Assembly (NCBI GenBank): GCA_947359465.1
Contig: OX375877.1
Span: 28,097,235-28,161,234, forward strand
Reading direction: 5' to 3'
Source: Metellina segmentata
Taxonomy: Eukaryota > Arthropoda > Arachnida > Araneae > Tetragnathidae
Length of the DNA stretch: 64,000 nt
This document shows positions 46,095 through 56,103 of the stretch, in pieces. How positions within the stretch are numbered: position 1 is the first letter of the stretch; each line of letters begins with the position of its first letter. A program made the position numbers and the translations under genes. The notes below the pieces were generated by a model. It did not search any database. It was not told the origin of the DNA and worked only from the letters and a program-made list of their open reading frames with translations.

Positions 46095-47312
46095 CACTGA
46101 CGAGTCAAATATTATGACAATCCACCACATTTTTCAATGAACTCGACTGAATGACGTGGAGGGAATGTGATAAAGTAAGAATGGTATTTAACTACAATTG
46201 GAGAAGGTAAGTAATCACTCTTGCAATTACTTTTGCGAATGATGGGAAAGGTTGCTGATCCATGAAAATTTGCTAGAGAGCAGATCGTATTGGCCCGTAG
46301 ACTCGGAATGAGTATCACCGAAACTGCACCACTTGTAGATTGTTCACGATCTGACGTTGTTAGCATTCATGCAAAGTGGATAAATGACGGTGACACCAGC
46401 AGTAGACGCCAAGGTGTTGGTCGTCCACGCGTCATCAAATAAAAAGGACGTCCGAGACTCTCCCGCTTGGTAAAGCAAAATCGGCGCGAGACAGTGGCTC
46501 AGCTGACAGCCCAATACAATGCAGGTCCAAGAACAAGTGTTTCGCAACACACAGTTCAGCGGACACTGTTGAATATGGGACTGTGCAGCAGACGTCCCAT
46601 TCGTGTGCTTCTGTTGACCAAGCGTCATCGTCAACTACGCCTACAGTGGGCCCGAGAACATCGAGACTGGACCATGGATAAGTGGAAAAGAGTTGCCTGT
46701 CATATGAATCCCGATTTATCATTCATCACGTCGATGGTCGTGTCAGGGTAACGCCGTCTGCCAGGAAAGCAGTTGCACCCCCCTTGTACAGCAGGTCATA
46801 CACAGGCTGGTGGTGGCGGTAATATGGTTTGGGGGACGTTTTCATGGGCAACTCTGGTACCCGTAGTAATGGTAGAACAGGCCATGAACGCTGCGAACTA
46901 TCTGAACATCATTGCGGATCAGTTGCACCCTTACATGGCATCTGTCTTCCCAACTGGAAATGGAATCTTCCAGCATGACAACGTCCCATGTCACAAGGCT
47001 CGGATTGTGTTGGAGTGGTTGGAGGAGCATGCTGATGAATTCCACTTAATGTCCTGCCGCCTAACTCGCCAGATCTTAATACGATAGACCACATTCGGGG
47101 TGTCATGGAGAGGCAGCTCAGAGCTCAAACACCACAGTGTCCGAATATCTCGACGTAGCGTGACCGCTGCTTGGATATTTGGTACAACCTGTCTCCAGTC
47201 ATGTACCAATAACTTGTGGCATCTATGCCCAGACGAGTTGCAGCTGTTTTGAGGCCAACGGAGGCTCAACGCGTTATTTAGTCTGTGGTCATAATATTTT
47301 GGCTCTTCAATG
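46095..47312 (+). mobile_element. Tc1-like element, family T2 copy 2
   Basis: A 1218-bp element with ends CACTGACGAGTCAAATATTATGAC and, inverted, CATTGAAGAGCCAAAATATTATGACC, flanked by TA (46093-46094, 47313-47314). Same family as 31672-32869. Confidence 0.85.
46234..47088 (+). pseudogene. Tc1-like transposase (family T2), decayed
   Basis: The frame starts MGKVADP then stops. It continues with ARRLGMSITETAPLVDCSRS and SDVVSIHAKW (helix-turn-helix), a stop after GRPRVIK, then GRPRLSRLVKQNRRETVAQL and on through TMDKWKRVACHMNPDLSF, where the first catalytic Asp position is altered. Next come GGNMVWGTFSWATLVP, the second motif FQHDNVPCHKARI and a third-motif region shifted out of frame. Best-preserved member of its family here but with several stops. 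Confidence 0.8.
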
Positions 47313-47615
47313 TATATCATTAAAGTATGCAATGTATATTTTAAAACGTTTACAAATGTGTTTCTGAAGCTTGTTACTTTCCGTTGTAAAAAAAAAAGAC
47401 TTTTGTAGTCATTCTTTCCTTGTCAATATTAGAAGTGCACCAAAAAAGAAGTGCCAAGACCTTTGCCACCGCAATAAACGTATACTGAAGCTGTACCGAG
47501 ATCTATTTTTGAATTGCGAGACTCATTAATTGGCTTACATTCTCTGAGTATTTTGAATTGTAGTACGCTTCCGAATTTCTAAGCACGAGAGTAGTATACG
47601 GGCCCACATAGTAGG

Positions 47616-47691
47616 CGGAAGTGACGTCATCAAAAGGGGCGTGGCCACGTGACGTCACAGCGTGACGTCATCACAACCGGAAGTGACGTAT
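47616..47691 (+). promoter_or_regulatory. TIR-tip cluster of CRE/ATF and ETS-like sites
   Basis: TGACGTCA occurs at 47622, 47650 and 47663, with TGACGTA at 47684. CGGAAGTGACG and CCGGAAGTGACG (ETS-like cores) and a GTGGCCAC palindrome lie between them. A fourth TGACGTCA is at 48065. The mirror copy is at 63412-63480. Adenovirus ITRs carry comparable factor sites, ATF among them, next to their origins; function here is inferred. Confidence 0.55.
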
Positions 47692-48218
47692 TGACTGGTG
47701 AGTTGAGGAGTAACGGTCCTGCTGCTGGACAAAAACATTAGAGTCGAGTGGAGTTGAGATGTTGGTTTCGGTATCAATTTTTTAAAGTTTATCTACTGTT
47801 GAATGGCAACAGGGTAGTTTATTTAATTGGGAATGGCAACACTTGGTATGTTTACGTTTGGGACTTAGAAGTTTTTTATCTGAGATTTCACTGTGTACGT
47901 AACGTTGAGGAGTAAAGGTCCTGCTGCTGGATAAAAACATTAGAGTCGAGTGGAATTAAGTTCTTAGTTTCGGTTTCAATTTAAATACAGGAGTTGAGTT
48001 GTTTTATTTTTGAATTTATTAATTACATGGAAGGTTCTTTCTTGATGAGTGGCAACACAAAATGTGACGTCATTGCAGTGTTTATATTTGGACTTTGATT
48101 CTTTTCTGAGATTTCAAAGTTGAGATTTTCTTGTTACTCGTAGCGCCATCTATTGGCCTTTACTTGAATGAAAAGAACACAAACAATCGTTAGAAATTGA
48201 ATTAATTAAAAATTAGGC

Positions 48219-48305
48219 GGTATTTTGGTGGGGTTTGAACTTAGTACAAAAGTACTCGCGTCCGAGGGTTAATTCAGTGATTATAACCGTTCGGCCGCGA
48301 ATACC
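48219..48305 (-). other. tRNA-Leu-like segment in left TIR
   Basis: An 87-nt segment with the layout of a type II tRNA: 5' GGTATT pairs with 3' AATACC; an A-box-like GGCCGAACGGTTA; a central stretch ATTAACC in the anticodon position (TAA would be leucine); a long variable arm AGTAC-TTTT-GTACT; and GTTCAAACCCC in the B-box position. The T stem does not pair well, so it is a tRNA-like relic or mimic rather than a standard tRNA. Confidence 0.4.
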
Positions 48306-48387
48306 TGCTCAGCTACAGAGATTTAATTATGTGAATGAAATCTTTCTTTGGGAAAATGGTAACTGTGTGATGTCAGACTACTTGCAT

Positions 48388-48437
48388 GAACATGTTTGAT
48401 CATGTCTGAACATGTCTGGACATGTTTAAGCATGTAT
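48388..48437 (+). promoter_or_regulatory. Five contiguous p53-type decamers, left TIR
   Basis: Five 10-bp units with no spacers: GAACATGTTT, GATCATGTCT, GAACATGTCT, GGACATGTTT, AAGCATGTAT. Against the p53-family half-site RRRCWWGYYY three are perfect and two have one mismatch; units 3 and 4 make a perfect full site. The mirror copy is at 62457-62506. It lies 360 bp upstream of the polymerase start. Regulation by a host p53-family factor is inference. Confidence 0.5.
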
Positions 48438-48795
48438 CAACGATAGTTGTCTTGTTTGGACACGATAGCGGTCATAAATTTTTTTTATTATTGAAGTAAA
48501 GCATGATCATTTCACTTCATGTTAACCGGTGGTAGAGTTGAGTTACTTTCAAGCTGAATGGTGTTTTGCTATTGGTTGTTGATAAGATGTGGGCACCTCC
48601 CTGATTATTAAAGCTTCTGTGATTGGTGGAGTACTCTTAGTTGGAATTTAGTGGCAACGATACTTTCTTTTAGAGATGTTGTTTTACTGATCGTGTCAAT
48701 ACTCTACTGTCTAAGTACATTTACATACAAGCACATTTTCTTACCTGACTCCTTAAAGCTTAGCTCTTAGCAGATCTTTTCTGACGTGTGTTAAA

Positions 48796-51700
48796 ATGGA
48801 TTACCCAAAGTCTCAACAAAGTGATGATTCATCTTCAAATATGGTAAGTATGCATTTTTTTTGTTAGTATTTTGTTTTCATTGATGTATGCATATTTTGC
48901 CTAATAATTTATTTTTATTTTGCAGCTGGAGAACGCCATAATTATTGAGAAGGTTTCTACCCGTAAAAATAAGAAGTACGATTCACAAGAGATGACGTTT
49001 CGTGCTAGAGTTAATCAGGAAAATATTCCAGAACACTTGAGTCGAGACCCTCTTCGTGCAACTGCGCAGCTTGTCAGGCGGATATTTGAACGTATCATTC
49101 AACGGGCGACGGAAGATTTGAGAGGTCATGACCTGATTAGGGCATACATTCAAGCAGTTGGTTTGGATAAACCCATCTCCACTGAGCTGATGCCAGTTTC
49201 GAACTTCACTGTGGAAAAGGTTTTGGCGTCCGTATTAAAGGTTTTGCAGTCCAAGGAAGAAATTGCCATGGATTCAGGATTCCATGTCGACGTAATCGCA
49301 GTGAGAAGAGAGTTGGGCGGTGGTGGTGCGAGGAAAATCGTAAACGTTGAAATCGATAGACTACAGAAAAGGTCAGTATTGGCAATCCCTTCTGACGACG
49401 AAGGACTGTGTTGTGCCAAGGCAATTGTATATGCTTTGGCCCATCTGGAAGAAAATAAGGCCCTTATCAATTCATTGAAAGATAAAAGAAGGCCTGCACT
49501 TTTAAAAAAAGCTAGAGAGTTACATGAAGCCGCAGGTGTACCCCTCGGCCCATGTACATTTCAAGAAATAGCTCTTTTTGAAGAACACCTTGATATTCAA
49601 GTGGCCGTTTTTTCAGTACAATGTTTGAATAAGGTAGATTCAAATGTTGCATTTTTTTTGTTTAAAATATATATATACTCATTGCGATAATTTAACTTTG
49701 TATTACAAGTTTTTTTTTTTTTTTTTTTGTATTTCAGGATAATTATTAGTTTTTTATTACAAGGCCTATTTTTGGATTTCGTAATGTGTATTTCTTTATT
49801 TTAGATTTCCTATAAGGGACCCGATAAACCCAGAAGAGTAAATTTATGGCTTCATGGTGACCACTATGATGTCATAAAGAGCTTGACGGGATTCTACGGC
49901 TCCAGCTATTACTGTGAACGCTGTGAAAAACCATACAGGAACATTCAAGATCATAGATGTGCGAATGCTTGTCACGTTTGCTTGAGACAATGCTGTGAGA
50001 AAGATGGACCTGTAAGGTGTTTCGACTGTAATAGATTATGCCAATCGGAAGCCTGTTACCGCTCTCACAAGGCAAAGCCAGGAAGGCAACAGCTTTCGTT
50101 GTGTGATAGAGTAATTGTTTATTTCTAAACTGTTTTATTATTTTTTTTAGTTGTCATTAGCTAGTTTTATATAGTATTAAAATTTGTTTTTTCCTACTTA
50201 GATGTACCAATGTAGGGACTGCTGTAGGGTCATACTACGGCGTCATTGCCCAATGGAAAACCATCGTTGCGGTACAGTTAAATGTCCGGCCTGTGGAAAA
50301 TTTGAAGTAGCCACGGAGCATCGCTGTTTTCTGCCCATCGTGGAGGCCAAGAAATCCTCGGATAAGATCATTTTCTTTGACTTCGAAACAGATCAATCAA
50401 CGGGGGAACATTTGGTTAACTTTGCGGTGATGCAGTATGCTGATGGCGGTGAAAGAATTTTTGGAGGATACACGGCATGCAGAGAGTTTTGTTCATGGCT
50501 TTTCACAGATGAACACAAGGGGTATACTGTCATTGCCCACAATATGAAGGGGTAAAAAATTTTTATTATTATAAGAATAATAAAAAATAAAAAAAAATTC
50601 AGGTGTTCTACTACATAACTTGATTGTTAATTAAATATACTGATAATTTAAGTTAACCTATCTGTGAAAGTCTAACATACATGTAACATACATTAAAAAA
50701 AGATGTGAAAGTCAGTTTATCACAATATTTTAAGATAACGTATTTGAATATATAACATAAATTTTTTTTTAAAGTTTTGATGGTCAGTTTATCATGGCCT
50801 GGATTTTGGAGCAAGGTACGCCTCCAGATGTGATTCCGAATGGATCAAAAGTAATGATGATTAGGCATAAGTCCCTGAACATAAGAATTATCGATTCTTT
50901 CAACTTTCTGCCTATGTCGCTGTCTAAATTGCCTGCATGCTTTGGACTAGAAGAATTAAGAAAAGGATATTTTCCTCATCTTTTCAATACGCCTGAAAAT
51001 CAAAATTATAGAGGACTATTACCAGCTGCCCACTTTTACAATCCGGACAGCATGTCACCGTCTGGCCGTTCGGCATTCTTGACGTGGCATAAAGAGCACG
51101 AGAGGGACACTTTTGACTTTCAGGAGGAAATGGTATCCTACTGCAGGTATATTTTATTGATTGTATGTTTTTAAAGACTGTATGTTATTCAATCATATGG
51201 ATTTTTTAATTTTTTATTTTTTATTCAAGGTCGGACGTTGATATTCTTAGACGATGCAGCCTGAAATTTAGAGAACAATTTTTGGAAATCACTGGAGTCG
51301 ACGACTTCTGGTAAATATAATTTTATTTTAATAAATATTTTAAAAAGTCATCGACATTTACCATATGTATTCCAAATGCACATTTTTTATTTTATTTTTT
51401 TATCTTTCAGTTATCTCACTATTGCCTCAACCTGTATGGCTATTTATAGATCACAACACATTAAAGCAGGAAACATTGCCATGGTTCCTGTAAATGGATA
51501 CAGCAATCATACAAACTATAGTTGTGAGGGAATTCGATGGTTGGATTTTGTTACTGAGACGGAGGGCATAAGCATTCAACATGCTTTGAATAGCTTGGGT
51601 GAGAAAAAAATCCATGGAATCTCTGTAGATGGTTATGAGGAAAATACGAATACCATCTTTCAGTTTCATGTATGTATGTTTTGGAAAACAATGTTATTAT

Positions 51701-52933
51701 TTCCTTCTGTATTTAACAGTTAAAAAAATACAATATTTTCTTTTTTTTGCATACTTTGTTTTCGATTTTTTTTTCTTAGGGATGTTTCTATCACGGCTGT
51801 CTCTCTTGCTATGATTCCGACACTGTGAATCCTTTAAATGGTTCAACAATGGGATGCTTGTATGAAAAGACCAAAAAGACCACAGCCTTTCTTCGAGAGA
51901 AGGGATTTCGGGTTGTTGAAAAGTGGGAGCATGAGTTTAGATTCCAAAAAAAGGAAGACGCTTCTTTGATAGCCTTTTTAACGCAACATACACTACAAGA
52001 TCGGCTTGATCCACGAGATGCATTTTTTGGAGGAAGAACAAATGCTCTAACATTATACTATGAGGGTCGGGCTAAGTATGTAGATTTTACATCCTTGTAT
52101 CCCTGGGTAAATATATTCTTATCACTTTTTTCTTTATAGTACAAAAGATTCTGTAAATTACTTTTTTTTGTATTCTATCGTGCTGTACTTTTTTCATTTT
52201 CATTGCAAGTGCTCTTTTTTTTTTTTTACTTTGCTAGGTGAACAAATATTGTCGTTATCCTCTCGGTCATCCTGAAATAATAACTGAGGATTTTGAGGAT
52301 ATTGAAAACTACTTTGGTATAATAAAATGTCGGGTTTTGCCTCCTAGAGGTTTATACCTTCCAGTCCTTCCCCTACGGTGCAACGGAAAATTAATGTTTC
52401 CGCTTTGTCGTTGCTGCACCGAAAATATGCAGAAGAGCCCCTGTATGCACTCCGAGGAAGAACGTGCGCTTATTGGGACATGGGTATCTGAAGAGATAAA
52501 GGTGGCTGTACGGAAAGGGTATCAAGTCACGAATGTAAGATATAATATATATATTTTTTTTTTCAGCATAGCAAAGTTTTTGCGAAAAGGAAATTTACAT
52601 TTTTTCTCTTCTTCCTTCTTTTTTTTTTCCCCTAATAGATTTTTGAGGTGTACCATTTCAAGGAATCCTCAGACTCCCTGTTTCGATCTTATATAGATCT
52701 CTTCCTAAAGATTAAGCAAGAGAGTAGTGGATGGCCTACGGAGTGTAATACACCAGAAAAACGTGCAGAATACATACACCAATATGAAAAGAGGGAAGGT
52801 GTGAAGTTGGATGCGTCCAAAATTGATCGAAACCCGGGCAGAAGACAAGTAGCAAAATTAGCCCTTAACAGTTTCTGGGGAAGGTAAAGATCTGATCTTG
52901 TAAAGACAAAAATATTAATTCCTTAATCTTTCG

Positions 52934-52974
<41 letters not shown>

Positions 52975-53937
52975 ACTATATTATTATTCTGTCATATGTT
53001 ATTTACAGGTGGGGTATGAATATCAACAAAAGTCAATTGTGTTATGTGAATACAGTGTCTGATTTTAACAAAATCCTAGCGGACCAAAAGAAAAACGTAC
53101 GCATCTTTAACCATTCAATTAAACATGAAAACGAAAAAAAAAAGTATATTACTAATATTTAATTTTTTGTATTCAGGTTAAAGACATTTACTTCTGCACT
53201 AACGAAACAGCAGCCATTCATTTTGATATGACTCAGGAGTTTGTCCCCCAAGACAGTGCAACGAATGTTTTTCTGGCTGCCTTCACTACAGCATGGGCTA
53301 GGTTGAAATTGTACAGCGAAATGGAAAAGCTGGACAAAGCTGTTTTGTACCACGACACAGACTCCATCATATACGCCAGTGACGGGACCAATGACCCTCC
53401 CCTTGGAAACTTCCTAGGCGATTTCACTGACGAATTAGATGGAGACGTGATCTCTACATTTGTGTCTGGTTAGTATATTTATATATATATATATTTTTTG
53501 GTTTTGTTTTGGAAAAAAAAATACACTATTTAATGAAATAAATGATTGAATTATAATTTTTTTTCTACGACTTCTTTCAAAATGAATTTGTTTATTTACC
53601 TTATGTCCACAGAATTTTATCACTTATTATTTTTTTTTTTTTTGCAGGTGGTCCAAAAAATTATGCATATGAGACGACAGCCGGAAAGACATGTTGCAAA
53701 ATCAGGGGTTTCACTCTGAACTTCAGAAATGCACAAATTCTGAATTTTCAATCAGTGCAGGAGTTAGTTTGCAGTATGGATCCTCAGGCCTGTATTCCTA
53801 TTCACAACCCTTCAAAGATATGCCTTGATGCAAAACGACGACGGATTGTAAATAAGGAGGAAACCAAAATGTATAGAACAGTATACACAAAGAGAGTATT
53901 GAAACCCGATATGACAACACTTCCATATGGGTATTGA
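48796..53937 (+). CDS. PolB: Protein-primed DNA polymerase B (Maverick pPolB), 13 exons
   Basis: Replicates the element from protein-primed ends. Exons: 48796-48843, 48926-49633, 49805-50110, 50202-50551, 50775-51146, 51230-51310, 51411-51669, 51780-52106, 52238-52534, 52639-52883, 53009-53096, 53177-53468, 53648-53937. All introns are GT-AG and the joined length (3663 nt) is one open frame of 1220 codons. Visible in the product: cysteine/histidine clusters (two zinc-ribbon-like groups, about residues 285-400); exonuclease motifs Exo I DFET (D414, E416), Exo II NMKGFD (N468, D473), Exo III YCRSDVD (about 593-599); polymerase motif A DFTSLYP (D810), motif B KLALNSFWG (K989) and motif C YHDTDS (D1087, D1089); and GPKNYAY near the C-terminus. 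All catalytic residues are present. The start is the first ATG after the TIR. The only spliced and only plus-strand gene of the element. Confidence 0.92.
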
Positions 53938-54408
53938 GAAAACTGATAAAAGTGGGGTTATGTGTGTTTATATATGTATATTTATATACTAATGAAACAT
54001 TTATGTGTTACTTTATATCACGAAAAATTTTGCTTTCTGAAAAAGTTTAAGATTATTTGAAAACAAAATAAATTTTTTTTTCTATCATTTTACCTTGTTG
54101 TCTTTCTTTTATAGTACATTCACCTATTGTTTGGGGAAAAAATTATGTATATATATATATATATATATCTATATTTCAATTTAAAATACTAGTTACCTTC
54201 TAATGCTTTTTTTTCTGTAGGAAAAAAGTAATAAAAATAAAAATGTATAAAAATAAAAAGTGTATAAAATAAATAAAAATAAAAGTGTATAAAATAAATA
54301 AACATGAAAATTTTATATATATATATATGAGCATGGTAGCTTGAAGACATGTTAGAAAAAAATTACAAAAAGTCATCAATTAAATTTTTTTATTATCTTT
54401 CCAAGATA
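53938..54408. other. Convergent 3' intergenic region
   Basis: Lies between the ends of the plus-strand polymerase and the last minus-strand gene. It is very AT-rich with (AT)n runs near 54147 and 54316 and tandem AAATAAA/TGTATAAAA stretches (54220-54300). AATAAA signals are available for both directions (54067 plus; TTTATT near 54390 for minus). Confidence 0.6.
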
Positions 54409-54996
54409 TTACAAATTCAGCCATTTGTTCAAAGATAATTTTCTTTTCTTTTCTCTTTTTGGTTTTGCATACATGGATTTCACATCAGTTAAATAAGTAT
54501 TTTTCACAAATTCTTGAGGAAAATTTCTTGATGTCAGTACTTCCTTAAACTGTTCAAAGGCCACTGGTTTTCGAACTCTGTTTCTTAACAGAAAATTCAA
54601 AAGTTGTACAACATCTGAACCAGGAATTTCTTCTTTATTTAGCACAAGTTCTCTCTTATTATTCCAGGAAATATCTTGTAACTTTAGAAAGTCTATAATT
54701 TTTGTAGCAGTATCTTTATGTTTCACAGGAACTGAATCCAAGATCATATTTTCTATGTCAATATGGTTTACAGTGTCATTCAGTGGAAGTTTCTCGTCGA
54801 ATTGATTAACAACATTCAAATTTGGGAATGTAACGTATTTTTGTAATATTTGATTGTATAACTTCACTTTGTCATCGTCACTTATTTTCTTTTTCAAAAT
54901 GTTTTGAATCTGTTTATCTAATTCACTTAGATGATCTTCTTCAAATTCTTGCATACGGTCTAGTGATACCAATGCAAACTTTTTGCTATGTTCCAT
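54409..54996 (-). CDS. Conserved Maverick protein of unknown function (195 aa)
   Basis: Begins MEHSKKFALVSLDRM, the start typical of a family found beside the Maverick ATPase and capsid genes in many animals (M.HAKK..LV pattern). Residues about 15-60 are charged and probably coiled-coil (EEDHLSELDKQIQNILKK). A C-terminal part carries KEEIPGSDVVQLLNFLLRNR followed by a lysine-rich tail (KPKREKKRKL), suggesting nucleic-acid contact. No catalytic motif is seen. It overlaps the end of the upstream gene by 37 nt in another frame. The family is known only as conserved; the function is not known to me. Confidence 0.75.
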   Translation of the reverse strand: MEHSKKFALVSLDRMQEFEEDHLSELDKQIQNILKKKISDDDKVKLYNQILQKYVTFPNLNVVNQFDEKLPLNDTVNHIDIENMILDSVPVKHKDTATKIIDFLKLQDISWNNKRELVLNKEEIPGSDVVQLLNFLLRNRVRKPVAFEQFKEVLTSRNFPQEFVKNTYLTDVKSMYAKPKREKKRKLSLNKWLNL

Positions 54997-55310
54997 GGAT
55001 AAGAGATGATAAGACAGTTAAGGCAGTATATAGGAATGAGAAAGGATAAAAATCCGTCACCTTTTTGTACCAAAAGACGTCTTTTCCTATAAAGAGGAAC
55101 TCTTTTCGCAGCGAGTGTTCTCAAAGTTTTTTTGAAAGGAACTAGTCTATTCTTGGTACGCTTACTGACAGGAAGATTTCCCTTCAGAAGATTTAATACA
55201 CATTCACAAACTGATTTGATGAGACTGTTTGGACAAATTTTCAACACATTCGTTTTTCTTCGTTTTTTTTGTAATAGTTTCAAATATTCCACATCCTTCT
55301 GAGAAGGCAT
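54960..55310 (-). CDS. Small basic Maverick protein (about 116 aa)
   Basis: The likely start is MPSQKDVEYL at 55310, 37-44 bp downstream of a TATAAAAC on the minus strand; the frame stays open upstream to 55343. It contains SVCECVLNLLKGNLPVSKRT then a K/R-rich stretch (KRVPLYRKRRLLVQKGDGFL), matching a small basic family found in Mavericks (CECA.N.LkGN.pL pattern, then KR.LLvQ.GgGFL). The C-terminus after GFLSFLIP differs from what I expect of the family and overlaps the next gene, so it could be altered by a small indel. Possibly a core or DNA-packaging protein (inference from charge). Confidence 0.7.
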   Translation of the reverse strand: MPSQKDVEYLKLLQKKRRKTNVLKICPNSLIKSVCECVLNLLKGNLPVSKRTKNRLVPFKKTLRTLAAKRVPLYRKRRLLVQKGDGFLSFLIPIYCLNCLIISYPWNIAKSLHWYH

Positions 55311-55346
55311 ACTGAATAGAAATGATTTCTTTTGCTTGCACACTAT

Positions 55347-55354
55347 GTTTTATA
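55347..55354 (-). promoter_or_regulatory. TATA box for the small basic protein gene
   Basis: TATAAAAC on the minus strand, about 40 bp upstream of the ATG at 55310. Confidence 0.45.
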
Positions 55355-55448
55355 TTTGATCTTGGGGGGAAAGTCTAAGCTTATAATGTCTCGAACTCAG
55401 ACTTTTCTTTAAAAAAAATCTTATCTTTTCACATAAATAGTAGATGAC

Positions 55449-56060
55449 TTAACGAGGTTCATACACTAAATGTTTATCACCAGGAAAGATTCCTGAACGT
55501 AATCGTAACCGTTCAATCGTATCGGGTCGTAAGTCAATGAGCAAATAACTAAAGGGCTTTGAGGTAGCATCTTCAAAAATTTCTTGAAAAGCTTTTATTT
55601 TCCTGGGAAACATTTGTCTTGCTAAATGCAGAATTTGACTTCTATCCCTGGGATTTTTGTATAAAACTACGTAATGTGAATTTAAATGAATATTTCTCAT
55701 TTCTTTGCCTTGATGAAAAAAATTTTGGGTTATAAAAATAATTGAAAGATTTCTATGATGACTTCCTTTCGTAAAAAGGTTACTTAAACGAGTATCACTG
55801 GCTAACTCTGTCATCAAATCGTCTATAATAATTAAAGCATTTCGAACGGAATTTAGATTAGGGGGTAAACCTTCTTCAAACATTACATTTTTCATTGAAT
55901 TAAAAAGTGGCTGATAACTTCCGTAGCAGTAGATAATATGTGTAGGCATTGGATTAAACATTTTATACTCTAATAGTTTCTTCACGAATACTGTTTTTCC
56001 TGAACCTGTAGGACCGCTGAGAAGACATGTAGAAGGATGAACAAGCTTAGGGAGCTCCAT
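55449..56060 (-). CDS. ATP: Packaging ATPase (A32/FtsK-HerA type)
   Basis: A 203-residue P-loop ATPase. Walker A GPTGSGKT is at residues 16-23, Walker B ALIIIDDL at 75-82, followed by a sensor stretch SIIFITQN (106-113). Short length, strand order and motif form match genome-packaging ATPases of Mavericks, virophages and other double-jelly-roll viruses, which drive DNA into the preformed capsid. All motifs are intact. The start is the first ATG, 36-43 bp downstream of TATAAAAG. Confidence 0.93.
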   Translation of the reverse strand: MELPKLVHPSTCLLSGPTGSGKTVFVKKLLEYKMFNPMPTHIIYCYGSYQPLFNSMKNVMFEEGLPPNLNSVRNALIIIDDLMTELASDTRLSNLFTKGSHHRNLSIIFITQNFFHQGKEMRNIHLNSHYVVLYKNPRDRSQILHLARQMFPRKIKAFQEIFEDATSKPFSYLLIDLRPDTIERLRLRSGIFPGDKHLVYEPR

Positions 56061-56095
56061 ATTCCAATATGTGTTTAGTTTTAAAAAAGCTTTGA

Positions 56096-56103
56096 CTTTT
56101 ATA
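56096..56103 (-). promoter_or_regulatory. TATA box for the ATPase gene
   Basis: TATAAAAG on the minus strand. Its TAA is the stop codon of the upstream membrane-protein gene (56099-56101). Confidence 0.5.

Larger units (their letters stand above)
45670..47500. mobile_element. MITE-8 copy 3, interrupted by a Tc1
   Basis: About 45700-46090 matches the interior of 6452-7276 (TTTAGGTGCACTTTTAGTAGCGAG.GAGTTA, AGGCAA..GGAAA.TTTTGATTTCCA, TCTAGAAAGTTCTTTC). About 47370-47500 matches its far end (AGAAGTGCACCAAAAAAGAAGTGCC, TTTGCCACCGC.ATAAACGTA, CTGTACCGA). A Tc1 family T2 element (46095-47312) sits in the middle. Older and more diverged than the other two copies. Confidence 0.65.
47590..48712 (+). 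repeat. Maverick left terminal inverted repeat
   Basis: 1123 bp, matching 62186-63506 in inverted orientation almost base for base up to ACTCTACTGTCTAAG. Contents from the tip: CRE-type TGACGTCA cluster (47622-47670), one roughly 200-bp unit that is present twice on the right side, a tRNA-like segment (48219-48305 minus) and a decamer array (48388-48437). The polymerase start codon lies 84 bp inside the TIR boundary. Confidence 0.93.

Noticed and set aside
49150..49470. 106-codon minus-strand open frame inside PolB
   Set aside because: Shadow of exon 2 in the opposite strand; serine/proline-rich low-complexity translation with no family match.
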